This document shows, one piece after another, positions 1-6,165 of a stretch of DNA of 11,740 bases. The DNA comes from G963674505 sp964575975. GTDB taxonomy: Bacteria > Desulfobacterota > Desulfobacteria > Desulfobacterales > SKZT01. The notes beneath the pieces were generated by a model. The model was not told the DNA's origin. It searched no databases and was given only the letters and a program-made list of their open reading frames with translations. Within the stretch, counting starts at the first letter, position 1; each line of letters opens with the position of its first letter. The stretch spans positions 1 to 11,740 of the forward strand of contig CAZNTU010000178.1 of the NCBI GenBank assembly GCA_964575975.1, written 5' to 3'. The position numbers and the translations under genes were made by a program.

Positions 1-2
1 GC

Positions 3-53
3 GATGTCGATATTGACGAGATAATGAATGAAATGAACAATGCATTATCTTGA
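3..53 (+). CDS. 3' end of a probable VapB-like antitoxin gene (partial)
   Basis: Only the last 16 codons and the TGA (51-53) are inside the window, giving the C-terminus DVDIDEIMNEMNNALS. This short acidic tail runs 14 bases into the PIN-domain gene that starts at 40. A small acidic gene end overlapping the start of a PIN toxin is the usual vapBC layout, so I infer an antitoxin. The DNA-binding part lies outside the window and the antitoxin family cannot be decided. Confidence 0.5.
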   Translation, partial: DVDIDEIMNEMNNALS

Positions 54-579
54 CACCAACGTAATTGTTTATTCGGTTGTCAACCAAGATCCCGCCAAAA
101 TGAAAGTTAGTCAGTCTATTATTCGGGAATTATTCGAAAAAGACAAATTGTCGATTTCTCCGCTCAACCTCCAGGAACTGATATTTACTCTGTCCAAGCT
201 TAAGATAAACATCGAAATTATCGGACAAACCTATTCGTTTTTTCAACAATTCTGCCAAAACGAAATTGATAAAGCACTTGTTGATTCTGCTTTTGAAATT
301 GTTTCCAAGTTAAACTTCGGTAAAAATTCCATATTCCATTCCACAAGGTTTCTGTCCACCGGAAGACCATTGTTTCCAAAATCGGGGATTTTTTCGTTAG
401 ATGGGCGCGGACTTATCGACTTTGCAAGCGAATCGCGCCGGATGTCGCGATCGGAGTCGGAGATTTCTATCTGCCTCAAATCGGGGCGCTTTCCGGTTTT
501 CCGACAATCGTCTTTACGGACACGGAACCGGTGCTTTTCGATTCCTTTATCACGTTTCCTTTCGCATCGTACGTATTGA
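40..579 (+). pseudogene. VapC-like PIN-domain toxin, 3'-truncated and fused out of frame to a DUF354 fragment
   Basis: Residues 1-96 look like the start of a VapC-type PIN ribonuclease: YLDTN at 3-7 with the first metal-binding Asp (D5), and a second acidic residue (E46) in NLQELIF. In a complete PIN protein the sequence after NFGKN (92-96) should continue into the Asp-containing helix that completes the metal site. Instead, from about base 328 the reading frame runs through DUF354 sequence in the wrong frame and ends at 579, so residues ~97-179 are probably junk. The third catalytic Asp is missing, so I expect no nuclease activity. The start ATG at 40 overlaps the preceding antitoxin gene, as in vapBC operons. 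The junction lies between about 324 and 330. Confidence 0.6.
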
Positions 580-1224
580 CACCTTTAAGTTACAGGAGAA
601 ACATCGGCAAATCAAGTACGGATCGACAGCTACAAAGAGCTGGCATATCTCGGGGAAAAGTACTTCATACCCGACCCGGATATTTATTCTACTCTCGGCG
701 TAAAAAAAGGTCGAAAGTTTGTCGTTGTTCGTTTCGTTTCCCGGACGGCCGTCCACGATTTTGGAGGCAAGGGGCTTGCGACGGAGACGAAAATCATGGC
801 CGTGAAACAATTCGCCAGATACGCCCGGGTTTTTGTTTCCTCGGAGGAAGAATTGCCCCGGGAGCTTGAAAACTACGCAATTCCATGCCCGCCGGAAAGA
901 ATCCATCACGCCCTTTATTACGCGTGTCTGGTTTACGGAGACAGCTCCACCATGGCCTCGGAGGCCGCTTGCCTGGGAACGCCCTCCATTTACGTGGACG
1001 AAAGGGGGAGAGGCTACACCGACGAGCAAGAGGAAAAATACGGGCTGGTGTTCAACTTCGGATGCTCCAAGGAAGAGCAGGTGCGTTCCGTTCGGAAAGG
1101 CTTGGAGATTCTGTCGGGACCGAATAATGAAGAGCTGTGGAGGGAAAGGCGGCGGAAAATGCTGGGGGACAAGATCGACGTGACGGAGTTTTTGGTGAAG
1201 TTCGTTATGGAGAGGATTGGTTGA
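324..1224 (+). pseudogene. DUF354-family glycosyltransferase-like protein, 5'-truncated and frameshifted
   Basis: Two frames together spell one DUF354-like (PF04007) protein, a family resembling GT-B glycosyltransferases and UDP-GlcNAc 2-epimerases, often found in polysaccharide loci. The frame containing 342-611 gives HKVSVHRKT, IGVGDFYLPQIGALSGFPTI, VFTDTEPVLFD and TPLSYRRNIGK. The next frame, from about 613, continues with QVRIDSYKELAYLGEKYF, VVRFVSRTAVHDFGGKG, the YGDSSTMASEAACLGTPSIY motif and KIDVTEF, ending at TGA 1222-1224. The frame change of one extra base (or two missing) lies near 606-613. The N-terminal portion is missing because the sequence joins the PIN gene fragment at about 324-330. 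An ATG at 796 in the second frame could start only a 142-residue C-terminal piece. The gene is very probably non-functional, unless the frameshift is a sequencing error, in which case the N-terminus would still be missing. Confidence 0.7.
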
Positions 1225-1292
1225 TTGGTAAATAGTTATTGGTTATGGGTCATTGGTTATTCGTTATTAGTGATCGGGAGTTGGGTGATTGG
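1216..1292 (+). repeat. Low-complexity imperfect repeat of GTTATTGGTTATT-like units
   Basis: Starting at the end of the DUF354 pseudogene the sequence consists of degenerate copies of GATTGGT / GTTATTGGTTAT / TCATTGGTTATT / GTGATTGG. No ORF with recognisable content uses it. It lies in a 200-base spacer (1225-1425) that otherwise holds only a candidate promoter. Confidence 0.5.
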
Positions 1293-1383
1293 TTTGTATT
1301 CCATTAGCTTGGTTCAGCGAGATCTGAGATAGGATTTGGGTTTTTTCTCGCATTGAGATTATTGTCGTTTCAGTGGAAGATCT

Positions 1384-1411
1384 TTTACAATTTTTGGACT
1401 GCGGATAGAAT
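1384..1411 (+). promoter_or_regulatory. Candidate sigma-70 promoter for the sugar transferase gene
   Basis: TTTACA (1384-1389) and TAGAAT (1406-1411) each match the -35 and -10 consensus at five of six positions, with a 16-base spacer. The -10 ends 14 bases before the start codon at 1426, so the 5' leader would be only about 7-9 bases, leaving little space for the weak GGTGA ribosome site at 1418-1422. It is a prediction from sequence only. Confidence 0.35.
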
Positions 1412-1425
1412 CGGACGGTGAATTT

Positions 1426-3432
1426 ATGGAAGCTCGAATCGAAGCGGATACGACGATCGAATACGGTCGGGAAAGGCGCGAGGCAAGTCCGTTTTTTCTG
1501 GGATTTCTCGATTTTCTTTTGCTGTGCTTCTGTTTCCACTTTTTGAACTTCTGGAAGAGAGGGAGGTTCGTCCTCGACCCGATGTATGCGAAACTGCTGT
1601 TCGTATTCGTCGGTATATGGCTGTTCGTCTCCTTGTCCACACGGAAATTCAAATACTGCACTTATGAGAATTACGGATGCGGAATGACCGCGCTTGTTAA
1701 ATGCAATCTGTACACGGCCTATTTGGCCGCCCTTCTGGTTGTTCTGACGGGGCTCTATTCCTATTCGAGAACTCACATTTTCGGAACTTGCGCTCTCATG
1801 TTCTTTCTGGAGGCTTCGATCCTGTCGGGTTATTACATTGTCGCTAGACCCGGAAGGATCCAGGCGGATCTCTCGGCGAAAGACAAATCCGGCAGAGGCC
1901 GATACGAAAAAGCGCTCGTCGTCTTCGACTTCTTTATTGCCGGTTTTTCATTCATGGCCGTTCACTATTGGAGAGAGGGCGCCTGGGACCTCTCGGCCGA
2001 TTACGAGAAGCTGTTTGTGGTCTTCTACGGCTTGTGGTTCGTTTTCTCGTTGGTGACCGGCAAATTCGAGGCTCGCCGTCACAGGAACTATTACCATGCC
2101 GTTTGGCCGTGGGTCAAAAGCGCGGTCCTGATCGCCCTCGGCTTGGCGGTCGTCGTTTTCGGACTTCGGCTTTTCCATTTTTCCAGAACGCAGGTCTTCG
2201 GGACGGTATTGCTGCTGTTATGCCTCGAGATCGTTTTCCACAGGATTCGTTTCGTATTCAAGCGCGGGAACGAGGAGGGAGACATCGAATCCGCCGACCA
2301 AGTCAATCGGATACTGAAACAGCAAAAATTGCCGCTCGCGCTGGACCTCGACGAAATCCGCAACCATTTTCTCGAGCCCGTAAGGGAAAAGCTTCGCGAC
2401 AAGTATTTGAGAGACGACCGGGAGCTTTTCGAATTCCTGGATTCCAGGATAAACCTTTCCGATATCGTCCATGCCGAGATGTCTCTGCGAAGCAACGACA
2501 ATATGGTTTATTTCGACCGGATGAACGGACATCCTGTTCGGCTGTTCGTCAACCTTCACAAAGTGAACGACATCCGTTGGATGAACCGGTATTTCCTCGA
2601 AGTCCACAATATGTTGCTCAACGGCGGTTATTTTGTCGGAATCGCGCACACCATCGTCACTCACAGGGATTGGATCTACGAAAATTTCCCGAGGCATTTG
2701 GCGTCCGCCTACTACATGGTCGATTTCGCGATCCATCGGATCCTCCCTAAGCTGCCGTGGATAAAAAAGCTCTATTTTTCCTTCACCAAGGGAAAGAACA
2801 GGATCGTTTCGCGCGCCGAAATCTTGGGGCGTCTTACCTTTTGCGGATTCAACATCGTCGGAGAAACGACCGTAAACAAAAGACTGCATTTCGTCGCGCA
2901 AAAGACGATGACCCCGTCGGTCGATCAAAATCCGACTTACGGTCCCTTCGTGGAATTGAAAAGGATCGGCTTGGAAGGCAGGCCCATCGTCGTATACAAA
3001 CTCAGGACCATGCACCCCTATTCCGAGTATCTGCAGGATTACGTTTATAAGATCAACGGCCTGAAAAAAGGCGGCAAGATCGAGAACGACTTCCGGATCA
3101 CCGGATGGGGCAAGATCGCCCGGAAGCTTTGGCTGGACGAGCTTCCCATGCTCTACAATTGGCTCAAGGGCGACCTTCAAATCGTGGGGGTCCGCCCCTT
3201 GAGCCCCCACTATTTCGGGCTCTACCCCGAATCGCTCCGGGAACTGCGTAAAAAAGTGGCGCCCGGCCTCGTGCCCCCTTTCTATGTCGATATGCCGAAC
3301 ACGTTCGAGGAAATCTGCGAGTCGGAGAGACGGTACATCGAGGCTTATCTGGAAGCGCCGATAAGGACGCAGGTCTCTTATTTTTGCAGGGCGTTTTGCA
3401 ATATCGTCTTTAAGGGGGCGAGGAGCGGGTAG
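1426..3432 (+). CDS. Large membrane sugar-phosphate transferase with duplicated membrane module
   Basis: Expected role: transfer of a sugar-1-phosphate onto a lipid carrier (undecaprenyl phosphate) at the inner membrane, as in exopolysaccharide or O-antigen initiation. The C-terminal third carries the bacterial sugar transferase signature: VVYKLRTMHPYSEYLQDYVY (522-541), DFRITGWGKIARKLWLDELP (555-574) and GDLQIVGVRPLS (582-593). The N-terminus (about 28-271) holds two copies of a hydrophobic module at a constant 139-residue offset, for example YSRTHIFGT near 113-121 against FSRTQVFGT near 252-260. The middle (about 345-490) resembles the second half of a class I methyltransferase fold (NLHKVNDIRWMNRYF, LLNGGYFVG, SRAEILGRLTFCGF), without a visible SAM-binding loop. 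The hydrophobic hairpin normally just before the transferase motifs is absent, so anchoring probably relies on the N-terminal module. The gene is intact. The family is clear; the specific sugar is not. Confidence 0.8.
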   Translation: MEARIEADTTIEYGRERREASPFFLGFLDFLLLCFCFHFLNFWKRGRFVLDPMYAKLLFVFVGIWLFVSLSTRKFKYCTYENYGCGMTALVKCNLYTAYLAALLVVLTGLYSYSRTHIFGTCALMFFLEASILSGYYIVARPGRIQADLSAKDKSGRGRYEKALVVFDFFIAGFSFMAVHYWREGAWDLSADYEKLFVVFYGLWFVFSLVTGKFEARRHRNYYHAVWPWVKSAVLIALGLAVVVFGLRLFHFSRTQVFGTVLLLLCLEIVFHRIRFVFKRGNEEGDIESADQVNRILKQQKLPLALDLDEIRNHFLEPVREKLRDKYLRDDRELFEFLDSRINLSDIVHAEMSLRSNDNMVYFDRMNGHPVRLFVNLHKVNDIRWMNRYFLEVHNMLLNGGYFVGIAHTIVTHRDWIYENFPRHLASAYYMVDFAIHRILPKLPWIKKLYFSFTKGKNRIVSRAEILGRLTFCGFNIVGETTVNKRLHFVAQKTMTPSVDQNPTYGPFVELKRIGLEGRPIVVYKLRTMHPYSEYLQDYVYKINGLKKGGKIENDFRITGWGKIARKLWLDELPMLYNWLKGDLQIVGVRPLSPHYFGLYPESLRELRKKVAPGLVPPFYVDMPNTFEEICESERRYIEAYLEAPIRTQVSYFCRAFCNIVFKGARSG

Positions 3433-3526
3433 AGGGCTCACGCAAAGACGCCAAGGCGCAAAGATCAACTCGCGAAAAACATATCTTAAAACCTACATAG
3501 GCATTTGTGTCCAGAATAAGTTTCAT
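3410..3526 (-). pseudogene. Stub of a VapC-like PIN toxin, cut off at a repeat
   Basis: On the minus strand an ATG at 3526-3524 overlaps the antitoxin stop in an ATGA arrangement and opens MKLILDTNAYVGF, the classic first strand of a PIN-domain ribonuclease with its first catalytic Asp (D6). After about 14-16 codons the sequence changes to non-PIN residues. From 3464 downward the frame reads the CGCAAAGACG-type repeat and then the end of the neighbouring sugar transferase gene antisense, stopping at 3410 after 38 codons. Normal VapC proteins have about 130 residues, so this is a remnant without function. Confidence 0.7.
3436..3464 (-). repeat. Outer left copy of the CTTTGCGTGAG-type repeat
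   Basis: Read on the minus strand, this 29-base element matches 4305-4333 on the plus strand at 26 of 29 positions, so the two form an inverted pair enclosing the antitoxin and GxxExxY genes. It sits exactly where the minus-strand VapC gene loses its homology. Confidence 0.75.
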
Positions 3527-3768
3527 TTCCACATGTCCTCATCGATCTGCTCGCAAGATTTGATAGCTGACTCAAATTCAGCGGCTTGCTTTTGGGTCCA
3601 TCCTCCTGACAGTTGTTTCAAGGAGGATGCGGGAGATTTCGACTTTCTGAATTCCTTATGGATGATTTCTTTGATAATTTGATTGATGGATTTTCGACTT
3701 TCCTTTGCGCTTCGGCGGATTTCCTGCTCGATTTCAGGGTCTATGCCCCGGATTGTGATCTGTTGCAT
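3523..3768 (-). CDS. Ribbon-helix-helix (FitA/VapB-like) antitoxin, orphan
   Basis: The 81-residue protein starts with a ribbon-helix-helix DNA-binding domain: the strand QITIRGID (3-10) followed by two helices rich in Glu, Arg and Ile up to about residue 45. The C-terminal part (50-81; LKQLSGGWTQKQAAEFESAI) is the kind of tail that wraps the toxin active site in FitAB/VapBC systems. The start is firm: AGGAGGTGAATC lies directly before the ATG (RBS seen as CACCTCCT at 3772-3779 on the plus strand). The stop overlaps the start of a VapC remnant of which only about 14 residues survive, so this antitoxin has no local partner. It may still repress its own promoter or neutralise a related toxin elsewhere. 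Confidence 0.8.
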   Translation of the reverse strand: MQQITIRGIDPEIEQEIRRSAKESRKSINQIIKEIIHKEFRKSKSPASSLKQLSGGWTQKQAAEFESAIKSCEQIDEDMWK

Positions 3769-3796
3769 GATTCACCTCCTGATATTATTTTGATTC

Positions 3797-3825
3797 ATAG
3801 TATGATGCATCGTGTTGTATGTCAA
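3797..3825 (-). promoter_or_regulatory. Antitoxin promoter with operator-like palindrome
   Basis: On the minus strand a perfect -35 TTGACA (plus-strand 3820-3825) is followed by a 17-base spacer and TACTAT (3797-3802, four of six matches) as -10. In the spacer, 3802-3813 forms a near-palindrome, ATGATGCATCGT, with perfect core GATGCATC. This is a natural binding site for the ribbon-helix-helix antitoxin, implying autoregulation, which is the norm for these systems. The operator role is inferred. Confidence 0.55.
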
Positions 3826-4262
3826 ACAAAAGTCCTTATAGCTCTTCCCTTAGCGTCTTTGCGGCTTTGCGTGAGAAATACACATTGACCGAAAACGAAA
3901 TCGCCAAGCAGGTCGTGGACGCGGCCTATCTGATACATACCCGCCTGGGGCCGGGGCTGCTTGAGTCTGTGTACGAGGTGGTGCTCGCCCACGAACTCAA
4001 AAAAAGAGGATTGCATGTGCAAAGACAAGTCGCCGTGTCGATCGTTTTCGACGGTCTCAAGTTCGAAGAGGGGTTCAGAGCGGATCTCGTCGTGGAGGAC
4101 AAGGTGATCGTGGAGCTGAAATCGGTAGAATCCGTGGCTCCTGTCCACAAGAAACAGGTTCTGACCTACCTCAGGTTGATGGACAAGAGGCTGGGGCTGC
4201 TCGTCAATTTTGGGGCGGCTTTGATCAAGGACGGTATCTTCAGGGTGGCGAACAGGCTTTGA
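3819..4262 (+). CDS. GxxExxY family protein (PDDEXK_3-like)
   Basis: This small protein belongs to the GxxExxY family, whose cellular role is unknown and which has been linked by fold to PD-(D/E)xK nucleases. The name-giving motif is present as GLLESVY (46-52). The nuclease-like signature reads RADLVVEDKVIVELK (87-101), with D89 and E99-x-K101 as the putative metal site. The C-terminal LGLLVNFG (125-132) is also typical. The frame opens with ATG at 3819, but the conserved family part starts only at LTENEIAKQVVDAA (residue 23). Residues ~13-20 are a translation of the repeat at 3857-3876, so a TTG at 3885 is a strong alternative start. Neither has a good ribosome site. The gene is bracketed by perfect inverted repeats and is immediately divergent from the antitoxin gene. 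Confidence 0.8.
   Translation: MSNKSPYSSSLSVFAALREKYTLTENEIAKQVVDAAYLIHTRLGPGLLESVYEVVLAHELKKRGLHVQRQVAVSIVFDGLKFEEGFRADLVVEDKVIVELKSVESVAPVHKKQVLTYLRLMDKRLGLLVNFGAALIKDGIFRVANRL
3857..3876 (+). repeat. Inner left copy of the 20-bp inverted repeat flanking the GxxExxY gene
   Basis: CTTTGCGGCTTTGCGTGAGA here is the exact reverse complement of 4268-4287. The two copies enclose the conserved part of the GxxExxY gene. The copy lies inside the long reading frame starting at 3819 but upstream of the conserved protein core. Confidence 0.8.
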
Positions 4263-4266
4263 GGGG

Positions 4267-4334
4267 ATCTCACGCAAAGCCGCAAAGGAAGACGCGGACA
4301 GGTTTCTTTGCGGCTTGGCGACTTTGCGTGAGAT
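4267..4334 (+). repeat. Palindromic double repeat forming a long hairpin downstream of GxxExxY
   Basis: Two inverted copies of the repeat face each other. The outer arms ATCTCACGCAAAG (4267-4279) and CTTTGCGTGAGAT (4322-4334) pair over 13 bases without mismatch. The inner arms CCGCAAAG (4280-4287) and CTTTGCGG (4306-4313) pair over 8, with an 8-base bulge (4314-4321) and an 18-base loop. No T-run follows, so it is not a typical intrinsic terminator. It ends only 12 bases before the next gene's start codon, and its transcript could affect translation of that gene. Confidence 0.75.
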
Positions 4335-4345
4335 AATGGGAGAAT

Positions 4346-5569
4346 ATGCGGTTATACGAAAAATTTATCGACGCTGACAAGTTACCCGAATATCGGTTGC
4401 TGTTGTCTCTGATTCGGTTCGATTTAAAGAAGGAAAAAACGGGAATTGCGGCCCGGCTTCTGGATGGCAGGGGGATCGACTGGGGGACCGTTTTACATTT
4501 GGCCGGGAGGCATCGGGTTTTGCCCGTTTTTTATTCCAATTTGAAAAAAACGGGGTTGTTTGCGTCACTACCGGAGTTTACGCGCAACAGGTTTTTCAGC
4601 CAGTACGTCGGTGTAGTCGGATACAATATGAGGTTGCGCAAAAAATTGACCGAGGTGCTCGCGCTGTTCGAAAGACGAAATATTCCGGCCGTGCCTGTCA
4701 AAGGTTCTGTTCTTTCCCTTGACGTATATGGCGACAGCGCCATGAGATACTGCCAGGACATGGACATTCTGGTTCCGGAACGTTGCGTCGCCCCCGCGAG
4801 GGACGCCCTGCTGAAAGCCGGGTTCCGTTCGCCCGTCCAACAACTCTACGGCAATCAGTTCGAACAAATTTTAAAATATTGTAGAGAGTGCGACTTTCTC
4901 GATAATACGGGCCGGTTCCACATCGATCTTCATTGGAGGCTAGGCGGTCCTTTTCGCCGTCGGTACGATTACGAGTTTTGCAGGAAACGATTGCGGAAAA
5001 TCCGGTTTCACGACAGAAATATATCCGTACTGTCGCCCGAAGACACCCTTTTGCACCTATGCGTCAACAGCTCTACCGATATCTGGCAATCTTTGGAGAA
5101 AATCTTGTGCGTCGCCGAATTCATCGACCGTCATTCTCGGCTCGATTGGGAAAAATTGCGAAAGCTCGCGGACGAGCTGCATTGCAAAAGAATGCTTTTC
5201 ACGGGCCTTTTTCTTGCCCGCGACGTTTTCGGAACCGCTTTGCCCTCGAAAATCGCCGAACAACTTGAAAAGGACAAAGCCATCGCGAGGATCGTCGAAA
5301 ATATTTACGTCCGGCTTTTTCAAGGATTGAATTTTAAAAGCCACATCGTGATGCAGGCCGCGCTATTACCCTATTACCTGAGTATACGAGATGACTTTTC
5401 GGACAAGGCGCTCTATCTTTTTTGTCGAATTTTCGTGCCTACAAAGAAAGACTGGCAAAATCGCGTAACGAATTCAAGGTCGTCTTTTTTTTATTTCCTT
5501 TTGCGACCGTACGAATTGGTTTTGGAATTTTGGACGGCATATATGCATTCGAAACCGCAATCGCGTTGA
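4346..5569 (+). CDS. Nucleotidyltransferase family protein (PF14907-like)
   Basis: The 407-residue protein fits the uncharacterised nucleotidyltransferase family PF14907, often seen in or beside ribosomal peptide clusters, including lasso peptide loci. The signature is PVKGSVLSLDVYGDSAMRYC (117-136) followed by QDMDILV (137-143). The KG pair and the D138-x-D140 metal-binding pair fit a minimal polymerase-beta-type fold. An N-terminal helical part (about 15-110: LLLSLIRFDL, IDWGTVLHLAGRHRVLPVFY) and a C-terminal helical part (about 230-400: LHLCVNS and later) match the family layout. The start at 4346 has GGGAG at 4338-4342, closely spaced, right after the hairpin. Its substrate is unknown. 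Position upstream of the radical SAM cassette makes a role in peptide modification possible but unproven. Confidence 0.75.
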   Translation: MRLYEKFIDADKLPEYRLLLSLIRFDLKKEKTGIAARLLDGRGIDWGTVLHLAGRHRVLPVFYSNLKKTGLFASLPEFTRNRFFSQYVGVVGYNMRLRKKLTEVLALFERRNIPAVPVKGSVLSLDVYGDSAMRYCQDMDILVPERCVAPARDALLKAGFRSPVQQLYGNQFEQILKYCRECDFLDNTGRFHIDLHWRLGGPFRRRYDYEFCRKRLRKIRFHDRNISVLSPEDTLLHLCVNSSTDIWQSLEKILCVAEFIDRHSRLDWEKLRKLADELHCKRMLFTGLFLARDVFGTALPSKIAEQLEKDKAIARIVENIYVRLFQGLNFKSHIVMQAALLPYYLSIRDDFSDKALYLFCRIFVPTKKDWQNRVTNSRSSFFYFLLRPYELVLEFWTAYMHSKPQSR

Positions 5570-6040
5570 AGTTCACGAAAGCTGTCGGGACGGGCGAAAT
5601 TCGGTTTCGACCGACTATGGTGGAATCGCGACGCTGTTCGAGGAGGGTCGGGAAAAAAGTTTAATTTCGAAAAAAGAACCACATTCTGCAAATGGATACT
5701 GGCTATTTGCGTCTGCATAGTGACGGTCGCGTCGATCAGCCCGGAGTCAGGAGGCGATTCGACCAAAACGATCTTCTCGATCGGCTTGGACAAATTCCAA
5801 CATTTTTTTGCGTTCGCGCTGATCATGTTCCTTTCCATCGGTGCGTTTCGCAAACCGACGAATCGGCGGATCGCGTTGGCCGCGCTTTGTGTCATGCTGT
5901 TCGGCGTTGCCATTGAAACGATTCAAGCCTTTTTGCCGTCCCGCACTTTCAATCCATTGGACATAGCGTCGAATTCGGCGGGGATTTTCGCGATCATAAT
6001 AGGGTGGTGGCTCTTCAAAAGAATGAAAGACGCGGAATAA
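5570..6040 (+). CDS. VanZ-like small membrane protein, start codon uncertain
   Basis: The frame encodes a VanZ-like protein: GLDKFQHFFAFALIMF (the conserved D-K-x-x-H-F pattern), then LCVMLFGVAIETIQAFLPSR and FNPLDIASNSAGIFAIIIGW, with three clear membrane segments. The first canonical start is GTG at 5720, giving 106 residues, but the same frame is open back to 5570. It includes KRTTFCKWILAICVCIVTVA just upstream of and across that GTG, exactly what the family's first membrane helix should look like. The natural start therefore lies upstream, yet no ATG, GTG or TTG is available there in frame. An AGGAGGG ribosome site at 5641-5647 is left without a start codon. One extra base in or after the A6 run (5653-5658) would explain this, because ATG at 5617 in the adjacent frame would then join. 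Function of such stand-alone VanZ proteins is unknown. Confidence 0.6.
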   Translation, partial: SSRKLSGRAKFGFDRLWWNRDAVRGGSGKKFNFEKRTTFCKWILAICVCIVTVASISPESGGDSTKTIFSIGLDKFQHFFAFALIMFLSIGAFRKPTNRRIALAALCVMLFGVAIETIQAFLPSRTFNPLDIASNSAGIFAIIIGWWLFKRMKDAE

Positions 6041-6140
6041 GGATTGCTTGTGGCCGGTATTGACATAATTGTTCCGAGATTGTAGATGGAAGAACGAATC
6101 GCTGTATTGGTTGCCGAAAATTCAACAATCGTGGTGGAAA

Positions 6141-6146
6141 TATAAT
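6141..6146 (+). promoter_or_regulatory. Candidate -10 box upstream of the radical SAM cassette
   Basis: A perfect TATAAT stands 19 bases before the scmE-like start codon in a 125-base spacer. No good -35 is found at 16-18 bases upstream. A separate perfect TTGACA at 6060-6065 has only a poor -10 (TAGATG, 6083-6088). One of the two may start the cassette operon; the evidence is weak. Confidence 0.3.
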
Positions 6147-6165
6147 TGCAAGCATAGGTTGGCGC

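Noticed and set aside
1968..2750. A 260-codon plus-strand frame inside the sugar transferase gene
   Set aside because: Overlaps fully with the recognised protein and gives an Arg/Pro-rich translation typical of a shifted frame.
2218..3468. A 416-codon open frame on the minus strand opposite the sugar transferase
   Set aside because: It mirrors a clearly real plus-strand gene and its translation shows no recognisable domain; it is a by-product of codon bias.
3436..4334. A CRISPR array, suggested by several copies of a ~20-29 base repeat
   Set aside because: The copies are in opposite orientations, irregularly spaced and separated by genes, with no regular spacers.
4267..4334. Intrinsic transcription terminator after GxxExxY
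   Set aside because: The hairpin is large and bulged and is not followed by a T-run; its sequence is better explained by the repeat family.
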